NCBI GenBank assembly: GCA_028876495.1
Contig: JAGWRO010000083.1
Coordinates: 1-52,169 of the forward strand
Origin: Bacteroidota bacterium
Lineage (GTDB): Bacteria > Bacteroidota > Bacteroidia > Chitinophagales > Chitinophagaceae
DNA: 52,169 bases
Direction of reading: 5' to 3'
Position numbers and translations under genes: made by a program. This document shows positions 1 through 7,939 of this stretch, piece after piece; within the stretch, counting starts at the first letter, position 1; each line of letters begins with the position of its first letter. The notes under the pieces were generated by a model that was not told where the DNA came from, did no database searches, and saw only the letters and a program-made list of their open reading frames with translations.

Positions 1-117
1 ACCTTCTCAATGATTAAAGGATTGTTTCTTAGAAAAATACATGCAGTAACCTTTAAAGGCTTTCTGCTGAAATTAATAATATTTATTGTAGCTTTTACTT
101 TTGAAAAGCTTGCTTAA
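1..117 (+). CDS. C-terminal end of an unknown gene (5' end outside window)
   Basis: The first frame is open from base 1 to a TAA at 115-117 (38 residues). It holds a basic stretch followed by a hydrophobic run (LLKLIIFIVAFTF), as at the end of a membrane-associated protein. A good intrinsic terminator follows about 50 nt later on the same strand, which supports a real gene ending here. The fragment is too short to assign a family, and chance openness over 39 codons in AT-rich DNA cannot be excluded. Confidence 0.5.
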   Translation, partial: TFSMIKGLFLRKIHAVTFKGFLLKLIIFIVAFTFEKLA

Positions 118-167
118 GTAAATAGCAACTTGGGTTAATTAATTATTTAATTTATTTTTCTCAAAGG

Positions 168-192
168 AGGTTGCTTTTTTGCAACCTTTTTT
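168..192 (+). terminator. Intrinsic terminator of the gene leaving the left edge
   Basis: The stem AGGTTGC (168-174) pairs perfectly with GCAACCT (181-187) across a loop of six T, and a T run follows to 192. On the other strand it lies just beyond the 3' end of engB, so it may serve both genes, but the T tract is best on the plus strand. Confidence 0.75.
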
Positions 193-239
193 ATTTATAT
201 CAAAGTAGAAAACAGTTTTATTTCTTTCTTTACTGTTGC

Positions 240-881
240 CTACTCTTCGCTATTTAAAAAATCCTGGTTTTTTTCTTCTATCAGATTTAAAATTTTATCT
301 CTCCCAATTTTTTTAACTGAACTGGAAACAAAATGCTGCGGTAAAAATTGCTGGGTTTGTTTGAGGCGTTCTAAAAAGGATTTTACATTTTTACTTACCG
401 CTGCTTGTTTTTCTTTATCCGCTTTTGTAAAAATTAATGTATAGCGAATCTGCCATAATTCAAGATTTTTTATAAAATCCAGATCCAGTTTTTGCGGAGA
501 ATGCCTTGCATCTATCAGTACAAATACGTTTACCAGGTTTTCTCTTTTTCTTAGATAATTCTCGATCATCTGTTCCCATCTTCTTCTGCTGCTTTGCGAA
601 ATTTTGGCAAACCCATAGCCCGGAAGATCCACCAGGTACCATTTGGTTTCATTAAAATCGCCGGCCTTTGAAACACTTGCTATTTCAAAATGGTTGATCA
701 TTTGGGTTTTGCCCGGAGAGTTGGATGTTTTAGCGAGCTTATCATTATTGGTCAGCATATTAATAAGCGAAGATTTTCCAACATTACTCCTCCCGATGAA
801 GGCATATTCCGGTTTATCCGGCAAAGGACATTTTTCGTAAGAAGGGCTGCTGATAATATATTGCGCTTTTTTGATGTGCAT
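240..881 (-). CDS. engB: Ribosome biogenesis GTP-binding protein EngB (YihA/YsxC)
   Basis: TrmE-Era-EngA-EngB-Septin family GTPase needed for assembly of the large ribosomal subunit. With the start at 881 (MHIKKAQY) the protein has 213 residues, normal for the family. The GTPase motifs are all present: G1 GRSNVGKSS (30-38), the G2 threonine within SPGKTQ (T59), G3 DLPG (85-88), G4 TKAD (152-155) and a G5-like SSS near the C-terminus. Two in-frame ATGs lie upstream (899 and 917), but a -7-like box TATCTTGC at 889-896 lies between them and 881, so the inner ATG is preferred. It is transcribed divergently from ubiE. Confidence 0.95.
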   Translation of the reverse strand: MHIKKAQYIISSPSYEKCPLPDKPEYAFIGRSNVGKSSLINMLTNNDKLAKTSNSPGKTQMINHFEIASVSKAGDFNETKWYLVDLPGYGFAKISQSSRRRWEQMIENYLRKRENLVNVFVLIDARHSPQKLDLDFIKNLELWQIRYTLIFTKADKEKQAAVSKNVKSFLERLKQTQQFLPQHFVSSSVKKIGRDKILNLIEEKNQDFLNSEE

Positions 882-888
882 TGTGCTT

Positions 889-896
889 GCAAGATA
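889..896 (-). promoter_or_regulatory. Putative engB -7 promoter box
   Basis: TATCTTGC read on the minus strand is close to the Bacteroidota -7 consensus TAnnTTTG and ends 7 nt before the ATG at 881. No clear -33 TTTG was found. If used, it gives an almost leaderless mRNA and excludes the two upstream ATGs. Confidence 0.45.
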
Positions 897-905
897 CATT
901 GTAAT

Positions 906-947
906 GCCAAAAGCCAAAAGCTAAAGGATAAAAGCCGAAAGCCAAAT
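906..947. repeat. Six imperfect tandem copies of a 7-nt unit
   Basis: The units read GCCAAAA, GCCAAAA, GCTAAAG, GATAAAA, GCCGAAA and GCCAAAT in exact 7-nt register. They lie between the divergent engB and ubiE promoters, upstream of both proposed starts. Heptanucleotide arrays can change copy number by slippage, so this one could alter promoter spacing. Confidence 0.8.
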
Positions 948-1007
948 GAAATTTCAAAAATAAAAGTGAAAGAATAGTTAACTGTGAAACTTGTACGTCC
1001 AAAAAAC

Positions 1008-1015
1008 TATCTTTG
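1008..1015 (+). promoter_or_regulatory. ubiE -7 promoter box
   Basis: TATCTTTG matches TAnnTTTG exactly and ends 5 nt before the ATG at 1021. Transcription would begin at or next to the start codon. No good -33 TTTG at 19-21 nt was seen. Confidence 0.55.
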
Positions 1016-1020
1016 AAGTG

Positions 1021-1764
1021 ATGAATATTTATCCGCACGATACGGTGGTTCCTTTTAAAGATTCAAAAGAAAGCAAGAAAAAGCAGGTAGAAAACATGTT
1101 TGATAAAATTGCTTTTCGTTATGATTTCTTAAATCGTTTTTTAAGTGCCGGAATTGATGTTGGATGGCGTAAAAAAGCCATCAGGCAACTCGTTTCATCA
1201 AACCCGAAAAATATTTTGGATGTAGCAACCGGCACCGGCGATTTTGCATTAACCTGTTATGAAATATTAAAACCTGAAAAAATTACAGGCATTGATATCA
1301 GTGAAGGGATGCTGGATATCGGGAGAAAAAAAATTGAAAAAGCAGGATTAGAGCAAAAGATAGAGCTGTTAAATGGTGATAGTGAAGCAATTTTATTTGA
1401 TGACAATACGTTTGATGCTGTTACAGTTGCTTTTGGAGTAAGAAATTTTGAAAACCTTGAAAAAGGGTTAGATGAAATAAAAAGAGTTTTAAAACCAGGA
1501 GGAAAGCTGATCATTTTGGAATTCACCAAACCATCACTTCCGGTCATAAAACAACTCTATAATTTCTACATGAATACCGTCACTCCAAAAATTGGAAAGA
1601 TTATTGCAAAAAACAATGAAGCTTATCAATATTTAAACGATTCTGTTCTTCAGTTTCCGGAGAAAGAATCATTCATTCACATTTTAAACCAATCAGACTA
1701 TAGAAATGCTTTTTACAAAACATTGACTTTAGGAATATGCTCTATTTATTGCGCAGAAAAATAG
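1021..1764 (+). CDS. ubiE: Demethylmenaquinone methyltransferase UbiE/MenG
   Basis: SAM-dependent C-methyltransferase that converts demethylmenaquinone to menaquinone, the usual respiratory quinone of Bacteroidota. With the start at 1021 it has 247 residues. The family signature beginning YDFLNRFLSAGIDVGW lies near residues 34-53, and SAM-binding motif I (LDVATGTGDF) at about 66-75, followed by VTVAFGVRN and the later VLKPGG motif. An upstream TTG at 991 would extend the frame by 10 residues, but it lies before the predicted -7 box at 1008-1015, so the ATG at 1021 is chosen. The 3' end overlaps the start of porT by 28 bp, implying cotranscription. Confidence 0.95.
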   Translation: MNIYPHDTVVPFKDSKESKKKQVENMFDKIAFRYDFLNRFLSAGIDVGWRKKAIRQLVSSNPKNILDVATGTGDFALTCYEILKPEKITGIDISEGMLDIGRKKIEKAGLEQKIELLNGDSEAILFDDNTFDAVTVAFGVRNFENLEKGLDEIKRVLKPGGKLIILEFTKPSLPVIKQLYNFYMNTVTPKIGKIIAKNNEAYQYLNDSVLQFPEKESFIHILNQSDYRNAFYKTLTLGICSIYCAEK

Positions 1765-2450
1765 TTTTGATTGTATTGTCGCTCCTCTTCTGTTCGGCTT
1801 CGGCCATCGCACAGGAAAATGTGATAAACCAGGAAAGCCATGATGATAAACCTTATCATTTTGGCATCAACATTGGCTACAACGAATCTCATTTTAATTT
1901 TACCCATCATCCGCGGTTTCTTCAATACGATTCCATCCTGGATGTGGAAAGTATCAATAACCCGGGAATCAACCTGGCGTGGCTCGTGAATGTGCGCATG
2001 AGCAACCATTTCGATATTCGCGTACATCCTCTCGATCTCACATTTTCTGAAAAAGCTTTTTTGTATACCCAAAAGTATGAAACCGACTCTTCTGTAACGA
2101 AAAAGGTACAATCGATTACTTTAAGTTTTCCGGTAAACGTGGCCTTTAGCAGCGACCGGATTGGTAATTTTAAAGTGTATACCCTTGCCGGTGCTAAATT
2201 TGATTATGACCTTGCCAGTAATGCCGGAGCCTCAAGGGCAGAAGATTTAATAAAACTGAACCGCTCGGATTTAAGCGTGGAACTTGGCCTTGGATTTCAT
2301 ATTTATTTTCCCTATTTTGTTTTATCTCCTGAAATTAAATTAAGTAGCGGGCTTACCAACATTCATGCGCGTGATCCTAATTTAAAATATTCAAATGTGA
2401 TTGATAAAATCAATTCAAGGATGGTCACTTTTTCTCTTACTGTAGAATAA
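1737..2450 (+). CDS. porT: PorT family outer-membrane beta-barrel protein
   Basis: The 237-residue protein has a clear N-terminal signal peptide (hydrophobic LIVLSLLFCSASAIA, cleavage before QE) followed by alternating beta-strand segments and a C-terminal strand (MVTFSLTVE), as in small outer-membrane barrels. In Bacteroidota the gene directly after ubiE is very often porT, a component of the type IX secretion system for C-terminal-domain cargo. The 28-bp overlap with ubiE and the length fit that assignment. The family call rests on synteny plus overall pattern, so a related PorT-like barrel is possible. Confidence 0.8.
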   Translation: MLYLLRRKIVLIVLSLLFCSASAIAQENVINQESHDDKPYHFGINIGYNESHFNFTHHPRFLQYDSILDVESINNPGINLAWLVNVRMSNHFDIRVHPLDLTFSEKAFLYTQKYETDSSVTKKVQSITLSFPVNVAFSSDRIGNFKVYTLAGAKFDYDLASNAGASRAEDLIKLNRSDLSVELGLGFHIYFPYFVLSPEIKLSSGLTNIHARDPNLKYSNVIDKINSRMVTFSLTVE

Positions 2451-2482
2451 AAATCTTACTTATTTCTTCGGTTACTGTATTA

Positions 2483-3181
2483 CTAACTTATTACAGCAAA
2501 AGCAATAAACTGGCATAAAATGGAAATGAGAATGCCGGAATATATATCAAATGGTTTGTGATCACTTACAATCAATCTGGATGTAGAAACAACACCTGTG
2601 ATAATAAAAACCAACATGGCCATGAGAAAAACCGCATACGTAAAACCTGAAAAAATAATTATAAGCATTAAGCCACATAAAGATCCAACGCCGAGAGCAT
2701 GCATACTTACTTTATAATAGATATTGGCGAGCAAAGCGGCTGAAGAAGCCAGGAAGGCGCCGAATATAAAACCAGTAAGTATAGCAGGAACTTCAGGCTG
2801 ATTTCTCAAAACCAGGAACACCCAGAAATAAAAAATATTGGTAGTGATATAAGGAATTATCCTTTCGCGCTGGTTTTTTAAAAAAATACTTTTGCTAAAA
2901 CCCAATGCTTTCAATAAAACAACTGTGAGAGCAGGATAAAAGATCGTATTGTAACCTACACGAATTACAATCATCGTTTTTTCATGCGGAGCTATACCTG
3001 TAAAATATCCTGGTTGAACAAAAGCTAAAAACCAGGCACCAATTGCGGGAATAAAAAGAGGGTGAAAAATAACAGAAAAAAATTGAGCCCAAAATCTTGC
3101 GATCCATGGAAAGTGAAGAGGTGTTTCAAAAGTACGCGGCCGCTGAAGTTCATTTTCCGGGGCAGAAAAATTTTGTATCAT
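2483..3181 (-). CDS. Polytopic membrane protein with degenerate PAP2 motifs
   Basis: The 232-residue protein has about six hydrophobic segments. Two stretches look like the PAP2 phosphatase active site: SMH within KVSMHALGVGS (157-167), where PAP2 has PSGH, and SRLIVSDHKPFDIYSG (201-216), which keeps the SRx5Hx3D spacing exactly (S201, R202, H208, D212). The classical KX6RP motif is not clear; KNQRERIIP (102-110) is the nearest. Known PAP2 enzymes dephosphorylate lipid phosphates at the membrane; activity here is uncertain. The ATG is 1 nt after the rpoN stop, so it is probably the second gene of an rpoN operon. Confidence 0.7.
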   Translation of the reverse strand: MIQNFSAPENELQRPRTFETPLHFPWIARFWAQFFSVIFHPLFIPAIGAWFLAFVQPGYFTGIAPHEKTMIVIRVGYNTIFYPALTVVLLKALGFSKSIFLKNQRERIIPYITTNIFYFWVFLVLRNQPEVPAILTGFIFGAFLASSAALLANIYYKVSMHALGVGSLCGLMLIIIFSGFTYAVFLMAMLVFIITGVVSTSRLIVSDHKPFDIYSGILISILCQFIAFAVIS

Positions 3182-3182
3182 A

Positions 3183-4661
3183 TTAAAGTTCTTTTCTTAA
3201 GCGCGCAACAGGAATGTTCAATTGTTCACGATATTTCGCAACAGTCCGGCGTGCAATGTTATATCCTTTTTCCTGTAGTTGCTCAGTAAGTTTTTCATCG
3301 CTTAAGGGTTTCTGTTTATTTTCCTCTTCAATCAGATCGCTTAATATTTTTTTCACTTCGCGTGTACTTACTTCTTCACCACTATCTGTAACAAGACTTT
3401 CGCTAAAGAAAAATTTTAAGCGATAAGTTCCAAATTCAGTTTGTACAAACTTACTGTTGGCTACACGGCTAACAGTTGAAATATCAAGCATCGTTCTTTC
3501 TGCAATATCTTTAAGGATCATTGGTCTCAGGTCAATATCTTCACCGGTCAGGAAAAATTGTTTTTGATAATCAACGATCGTTTGCATGGTACTTAATAAA
3601 GTATGTTGCCTTTGTTTAATTGCATCGATAAACCATTTGGCAGAATCTATTTTTTGTTTGATAAAAAGTACGGCTTCTTTTTGCCTTTTATCTTTTTTGG
3701 TGCCCCGGTCATAATCCTTCAACATATCCCTATAACCTTCACTTATGCGAAGGTCAGGAGCATTTTTGGAATTAAGGGTTACTTCAAGTTTTCCGTTATT
3801 ATTCAAAACAAAAAAATCCGGGATTACATAGCTTTGCAATTTGTTGCTTTCCCCTACTTCGCCACCCGGTTTTGGATTTAATTTGATGATCTGATTAATT
3901 ACTTCTTTTATTTCATCATCATTCAGGTTGAGGCTTTTTTGAATTTTTTCGTAATGTTTTTTGGTAAATTCATCGAAATAGTTTTCAATAATTTCAATCG
4001 ATATCCCTACCGGCAATCCATCTTTTTCCTTTCTTTTTAATTGCAATAAAAGGCACTCCTGCAAATCTCTTGCACCAACTCCGGGCGGGTCAAATTGTTG
4101 GATGAGATCGATAAGTGTTTCAATTTCTTTTTCTGTAGTGATTATATTTTGTCGAAAAGCCAGGTCATCACAAATGGAAGTAACTTCCCGCCGCAGGTAT
4201 CCGTCATCATCAATACTTCCAATAATCTGCTCTGCAACTCTTCTTTGCTCAGCCGTTAGATCTAGCATAAGCAATTGATTTTTCAAGGTATCGTAAAATG
4301 AAGTTTCTACTTTATGGGGTATTACTTTTTTATCATCAGGATCTCCGTAATTGTCGTCACGGTATTTGTAATCTCCCGGCTCATCATCCCCGTCATTCAC
4401 GTATTCACTTATGTCAATATTTTCGTAATCACTTTCGCTTCCATCACTTTCAAATTCATCTACTGTTTCAAATTCATCTGCCCCTTCAGCAGGCTCTGTA
4501 TAACCGTCTTCAACTGAATCAAGTGCTGGATTTTCCTCAAGTTCTTCTTTTATTCTTTCTTCAAGATGTGCAGTAGGAACCTGCAATAACTTCATCAACT
4601 GAATTTGCTGCGGGGATAATTTTTGTAATAGCTTTTGTTGTAAACGCTGGCTTAACGACAT
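3183..4661 (-). CDS. rpoN: RNA polymerase sigma-54 factor
   Basis: The 492-residue protein has the whole sigma-54 layout. Region I is glutamine- and leucine-rich (LSPQQIQLMKLLQVP) and is the part that meets AAA+ enhancer-binding proteins. A long acidic linker occupies roughly 50-110. A core-binding domain comes next, then a DNA-binding helix-turn-helix. The RpoN box ARRTVAKYRE lies near residues 470-479, 13 residues before the end, and recognises the -24 element. A full promoter TTTG-N19-TACATTTG precedes it. No sigma-54 activator gene lies nearby. Confidence 0.97.
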   Translation of the reverse strand: MSLSQRLQQKLLQKLSPQQIQLMKLLQVPTAHLEERIKEELEENPALDSVEDGYTEPAEGADEFETVDEFESDGSESDYENIDISEYVNDGDDEPGDYKYRDDNYGDPDDKKVIPHKVETSFYDTLKNQLLMLDLTAEQRRVAEQIIGSIDDDGYLRREVTSICDDLAFRQNIITTEKEIETLIDLIQQFDPPGVGARDLQECLLLQLKRKEKDGLPVGISIEIIENYFDEFTKKHYEKIQKSLNLNDDEIKEVINQIIKLNPKPGGEVGESNKLQSYVIPDFFVLNNNGKLEVTLNSKNAPDLRISEGYRDMLKDYDRGTKKDKRQKEAVLFIKQKIDSAKWFIDAIKQRQHTLLSTMQTIVDYQKQFFLTGEDIDLRPMILKDIAERTMLDISTVSRVANSKFVQTEFGTYRLKFFFSESLVTDSGEEVSTREVKKILSDLIEEENKQKPLSDEKLTEQLQEKGYNIARRTVAKYREQLNIPVARLRKEL

Positions 4662-4683
4662 ATCCTTCTTTTCTTTTTAATAG

Positions 4684-4697
4684 TTGTAAATTTACAA
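4684..4697. promoter_or_regulatory. 14-bp perfect palindrome between rpoN and the secreted-protein gene
   Basis: TTGTAAATTTACAA is a perfect palindrome around the predicted rpoN transcription start and immediately upstream of the plus-strand gene at 4712. Its position suits an operator acting on both divergent genes, but no regulator is identified. Confidence 0.4.
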
Positions 4698-4698
4698 G

Positions 4699-4729
4699 CA
4701 AATGTAACGATATGTTTTTTTGGAACAAA
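4699..4729 (-). promoter_or_regulatory. rpoN promoter (full -33/-7 match)
   Basis: On the minus strand TTTG (4726-4729) is followed by a 19-nt spacer and TACATTTG (4699-4706), a perfect match to the Bacteroidota housekeeping consensus. The predicted start is near 4693, giving a leader of about 32 nt. The -33 element lies inside the first codons of the divergent gene at 4712. Confidence 0.75.
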
Positions 4730-5113
4730 TTTTGTGGCCTCATTATACTTTTTTTTATTTTGACAGATTTTTCGTATGCTCAATACGCAAAAGAACCGGT
4801 TATTACTGCAAAAAAAAATTCGTTAAAAAATAATTTTCTCTCTTTTCGTACCGTCATTTCACCTGATTCAAAAAATGTTTTCCTGACTTTTTATAAACCA
4901 AATTCGGGTTATTTGTTGCATCAAAGTCAAACTGTCCATCCGATTGAAAATTTTAATGCAACCTATTCTTCAATCATTCCTGGTGATTTTGCAACCTGCG
5001 ATTATGGATTTTTTTGCCGGCAGGAATTGAAAATTGAAAAAACCACCAATATTCCAATTCGTTTCAGGCTTGGTTCTCTGGCGCAATGCAATTACTATGA
5101 AGGCAAACATTAA
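4712..5113 (+). CDS. Small predicted secreted protein of unknown function
   Basis: The 133-residue protein starts with a signal peptide (hydrophobic LIILFFILTDFSYA, cleavage before QY). The mature part ends with a motif, FFCRQELKIE then RFRLGSLAQCNYYEGK, that I associate with short uncharacterised Bacteroidota proteins. Two cysteines in FATCDYGFFCRQE and one near the end could form disulfides in the periplasm. No enzyme motif is visible. It is divergent from rpoN and is followed by the gatB promoter. Confidence 0.75.
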   Translation: MFFWNKFCGLIILFFILTDFSYAQYAKEPVITAKKNSLKNNFLSFRTVISPDSKNVFLTFYKPNSGYLLHQSQTVHPIENFNATYSSIIPGDFATCDYGFFCRQELKIEKTTNIPIRFRLGSLAQCNYYEGKH

Positions 5114-5156
5114 AGAATTTAAGTTTTCATTCCATAAAAAAGGAAATCTCTTTTCA

Positions 5157-5164
5157 TACCTTCG
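5157..5164 (+). promoter_or_regulatory. Putative gatB -7 promoter box
   Basis: TACCTTCG, one mismatch from TAnnTTTG, ends 5 nt before the gatB ATG. No in-frame ATG occurs soon after the proposed start, so the mRNA would be leaderless if this box is used. Confidence 0.45.
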
Positions 5165-5169
5165 CAGCC

Positions 5170-6618
5170 ATGTCGGATTTTGATAAATATGAAGCAGTCA
5201 TCGGACTTGAAGTGCACACCCAATTACTTACGAAAAGTAAATTGTTTTGTGGCGACAGTACGAAATTTGGTAATCCCCCAAATACCAATGTGAGCGCTAT
5301 TTCTCTTGCACATCCGGGTACTTTACCGAAGATGAATGAAAAAGCAGTTGAACTGGCTATCAAACTTGGTCTTGCCTTTAATTGCGATATTGTGCGGGAT
5401 AATTTTTTTGCCCGAAAAAATTATTTCTATCCTGATCTTCCAAAAGGTTACCAAATTTCACAGCATACAACGCCAATTTGCAAAAATGGGCGAATTCCAA
5501 TTTCTGTAAACGGAGAGGAAAGAAATATTTTATTGAACAGGATCCACCTGGAAGAAGACGCGGGAAAAAGCGTTCACGATGTAGATGAAAATTACACATG
5601 CATTGATCTGAATCGTGCCGGCGTTCCTTTACTTGAAATTGTTTCTGAGCCTGATCTTTATTCTTCAGAAGAAGCTTTTGCTTACGTAACTGAAATAAGA
5701 AAAATGGTTCGTCATCTGGATATTTGCGATGGTAATATGGAAGAAGGAAGTATGCGTTGCGATGCAAATATTTCTGTACGCCTTAAAGGTGAAAAAAAGC
5801 TTGGAACCAAAGTAGAAGTAAAAAATCTAAACTCAATCAGGAATGTAAAAAAAGCGATCGACTATGAAATAGACAGGCTTATAAAAATTCTGGAAATCGG
5901 TGAGGAAGTAAGGCAGCAAACCAGGAGTTTTGACGCAGATAGCGGAACTACTTTTTCATTAAGATCAAAAGAAGAAGCCAATGATTACCGTTATTTTCCG
6001 GAGCCTGACCTCCCCCCGTTTTTAATTACTGAGGAGCAAATTGATTCGATAAAATCATCAATGCCAGAATTGCCACTGGCACTTGAAAAGAGATTGGTAA
6101 ACCAGTATTTTCTATCCGATGAAGCAGCTAAAGTAATTGCCGGTGATAGAAAAACAGCTTTTTATTTTGATAATGTTATTCAATATACCAATCGTTTTAA
6201 AGCAGCTTCTAACTGGATAATTGGACCAATAAGGTCTTTTTTAAATGAAAATAATATTGAAATAGAAAAATTTTCGATCGGTCCAGCTACAATGGCTAAA
6301 CTGGTAGATATTACCGAAGAAGGAAAAGTAAGTTTCGGTATCGCCGCGGGTAAAATATTTCCGGTATTGATAAATTCTCCGGAAAAGGATCCTTTACTCC
6401 TGGCAAAAGAATTAAATCTTCTGCAGGTTAATAATGATGATACCTTACATCAATGGATAGATGAAGTTCTGTCTTCTATGCCTGATAAAGTATCGGAATA
6501 TAAAAAAGGCAAGAAAAACCTGACTGGTTTATTTGCCGGAGAAGTAAAAAAGAAAAGCAAAGGAAAAGCTGATATGCAGGCTGTAATTCAAATACTCAAT
6601 CAAAAACTCAATCAATAA
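5170..6618 (+). CDS. gatB: Aspartyl/glutamyl-tRNA amidotransferase subunit B
   Basis: GatB is the kinase/transamidase subunit of GatCAB, which converts Glu-tRNA(Gln) and Asp-tRNA(Asn) to the amidated forms. The 482-residue length is normal. The N-terminus has IGLEVHTQL (11-19), the conserved YFYPDLPKGYQISQ (85-98), and SMRCDANISVR in the catalytic cradle. The C-terminal YqeY-like helical domain for tRNA binding ends in QILNQKLNQ. gatA and gatC are not in the window, so the complex is encoded at several loci. The downstream lipoprotein gene starts 17 nt later. Confidence 0.97.
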   Translation: MSDFDKYEAVIGLEVHTQLLTKSKLFCGDSTKFGNPPNTNVSAISLAHPGTLPKMNEKAVELAIKLGLAFNCDIVRDNFFARKNYFYPDLPKGYQISQHTTPICKNGRIPISVNGEERNILLNRIHLEEDAGKSVHDVDENYTCIDLNRAGVPLLEIVSEPDLYSSEEAFAYVTEIRKMVRHLDICDGNMEEGSMRCDANISVRLKGEKKLGTKVEVKNLNSIRNVKKAIDYEIDRLIKILEIGEEVRQQTRSFDADSGTTFSLRSKEEANDYRYFPEPDLPPFLITEEQIDSIKSSMPELPLALEKRLVNQYFLSDEAAKVIAGDRKTAFYFDNVIQYTNRFKAASNWIIGPIRSFLNENNIEIEKFSIGPATMAKLVDITEEGKVSFGIAAGKIFPVLINSPEKDPLLLAKELNLLQVNNDDTLHQWIDEVLSSMPDKVSEYKKGKKNLTGLFAGEVKKKSKGKADMQAVIQILNQKLNQ

Positions 6619-6634
6619 ATTCAATATAATTACG

Positions 6635-7765
6635 ATGAAAAAAACAATGATTTTTTTAAGTGTACTTTTTTTATTTTCGTGCACTTCTACACATAAAAAC
6701 GGGCTTTTTACAGTAAAAGGCGATTTGCAAAATGCGCCGGATCAAAAAGTATACCTGGAGCAATTGCATTTCAATGATACACCACCTCAAACATTGGATT
6801 CAGCAGAAATGAAAAATGGAAAATTCACTGTAAAAGCAAATGCTTCTGAAGAAGGCTTGTATCGGCTTCGGTTTGAAAAAAATGCAGGTTACCTGTTTGT
6901 GAATGATAAAGAAGATATTGATTTTTCAGCAGATGCGCGAGATTCTGTTTTAAATACCACTAAATTCAATACTCCGGCTAATGCATCGCTCACTGCTTTT
7001 ATTATGCGACTCGATTCTATTCATTCCAATCTCTTGGATGAAAACCAGAAAATAAAAGATTATCAACAGCAAAATAACGATTCAATGGCTGCAATAGCTG
7101 AGAATACTTTTAACGCCAGCAATGAGGCTTATACTAATTTTTTAACCCGTTATATTGATACAACTGCAAGCCCTGTAAATGCTTTGTTTGCGGTTGGTTA
7201 TACTTCAGATGTACCAATGGATACTGTTAAAAATTTATTGACTGATCTTATCAAAAAGTTTCCTAAAAACTCTTCTGTTACCGGGATGATGAAACAATTT
7301 AATGATTATGTTGCTGCGCAGAGTAACCAATCTCAAAATACTGATATTGCCCCGGGAAAAATGGCGCCTGACCTTACATTGCCCGATGTTAACGGAAAGC
7401 CTTTTTCATTAAGTTCACTTCGTGGAAAATATGTGTTGGTAGATTTTTGGGCAAGTTGGTGCGGTCCTTGCCGGCAGGAAAATCCAAATGTAGTGGCAAA
7501 CTACAAGGAATTTAAAGATAAAAATTTTACGGTACTTGGTGTATCTCTCGATCAGCAAAAGAGTGCGTGGTTGAAAGCCATTAAAGATGATGGCCTTGTT
7601 TGGAAACAAATCAGCGATCTTAAATTCTGGAACAGTGCTGCAGCGGTAAAGTATAATGTACAGGCAATTCCCTTCAACGTATTAGTTGACCCACAGGGAA
7701 AAATAATCGCTACCGAGTTAAGAGGCAGCCAGCTACACGATAAACTGGCTGAAGTTCTAAAATAG
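6635..7765 (+). CDS. TlpA-family thiol-disulfide lipoprotein with DUF4369 domain
   Basis: The 376-residue protein begins with a lipoprotein signal ending in LFSC, so Cys16 would be lipidated. A DUF4369-type beta domain spans about 22-110, a helical linker about 120-235, and an AhpC/TlpA thioredoxin fold from about 240 to the end. The redox motif WCGPC is at 275-279 and the cis-proline segment AIPFNVLVDPQG near 343. The protein probably reduces or oxidises envelope proteins. Such DUF4369-TlpA proteins are multiplied in Bacteroidota; no client is evident here. Confidence 0.9.
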   Translation: MKKTMIFLSVLFLFSCTSTHKNGLFTVKGDLQNAPDQKVYLEQLHFNDTPPQTLDSAEMKNGKFTVKANASEEGLYRLRFEKNAGYLFVNDKEDIDFSADARDSVLNTTKFNTPANASLTAFIMRLDSIHSNLLDENQKIKDYQQQNNDSMAAIAENTFNASNEAYTNFLTRYIDTTASPVNALFAVGYTSDVPMDTVKNLLTDLIKKFPKNSSVTGMMKQFNDYVAAQSNQSQNTDIAPGKMAPDLTLPDVNGKPFSLSSLRGKYVLVDFWASWCGPCRQENPNVVANYKEFKDKNFTVLGVSLDQQKSAWLKAIKDDGLVWKQISDLKFWNSAAAVKYNVQAIPFNVLVDPQGKIIATELRGSQLHDKLAEVLK

Positions 7766-7771
7766 CGGAAA

Positions 7772-7924
7772 TTAAATAAGTCTCATTGCTTTACTAAAGG
7801 AAGTAATCAACCACGGAAGTACCATCCAGAAATATTCCCTGATCCAGATAAAAAAAATGACTTGCACAATTGCGGATATTGTAAACATGATCCACCATTT
7901 GACTACTGGTTGTGTATCTTCCAT
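7772..7924 (-). CDS. Short membrane protein, 50 residues
   Basis: A short minus-strand frame runs from ATG (7922-7924) to TAA (7772-7774) and encodes MEDTQPVVKWWIMFTISAIV and 30 more residues. It has one transmembrane helix (IMFTISAIVQVIFFIWI), then aromatic residues and a short basic tail. A perfect TAnnTTTG box (TATATTTG, 7940-7947) ends 15 nt before the ATG, which supports expression. It converges on the TlpA-like gene with only 6 nt between their stops. No known family was recognised. Confidence 0.6.
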   Translation of the reverse strand: MEDTQPVVKWWIMFTISAIVQVIFFIWIREYFWMVLPWLITSFSKAMRLI

Positions 7925-7939
7925 CTCGCTTTTTTTTGG

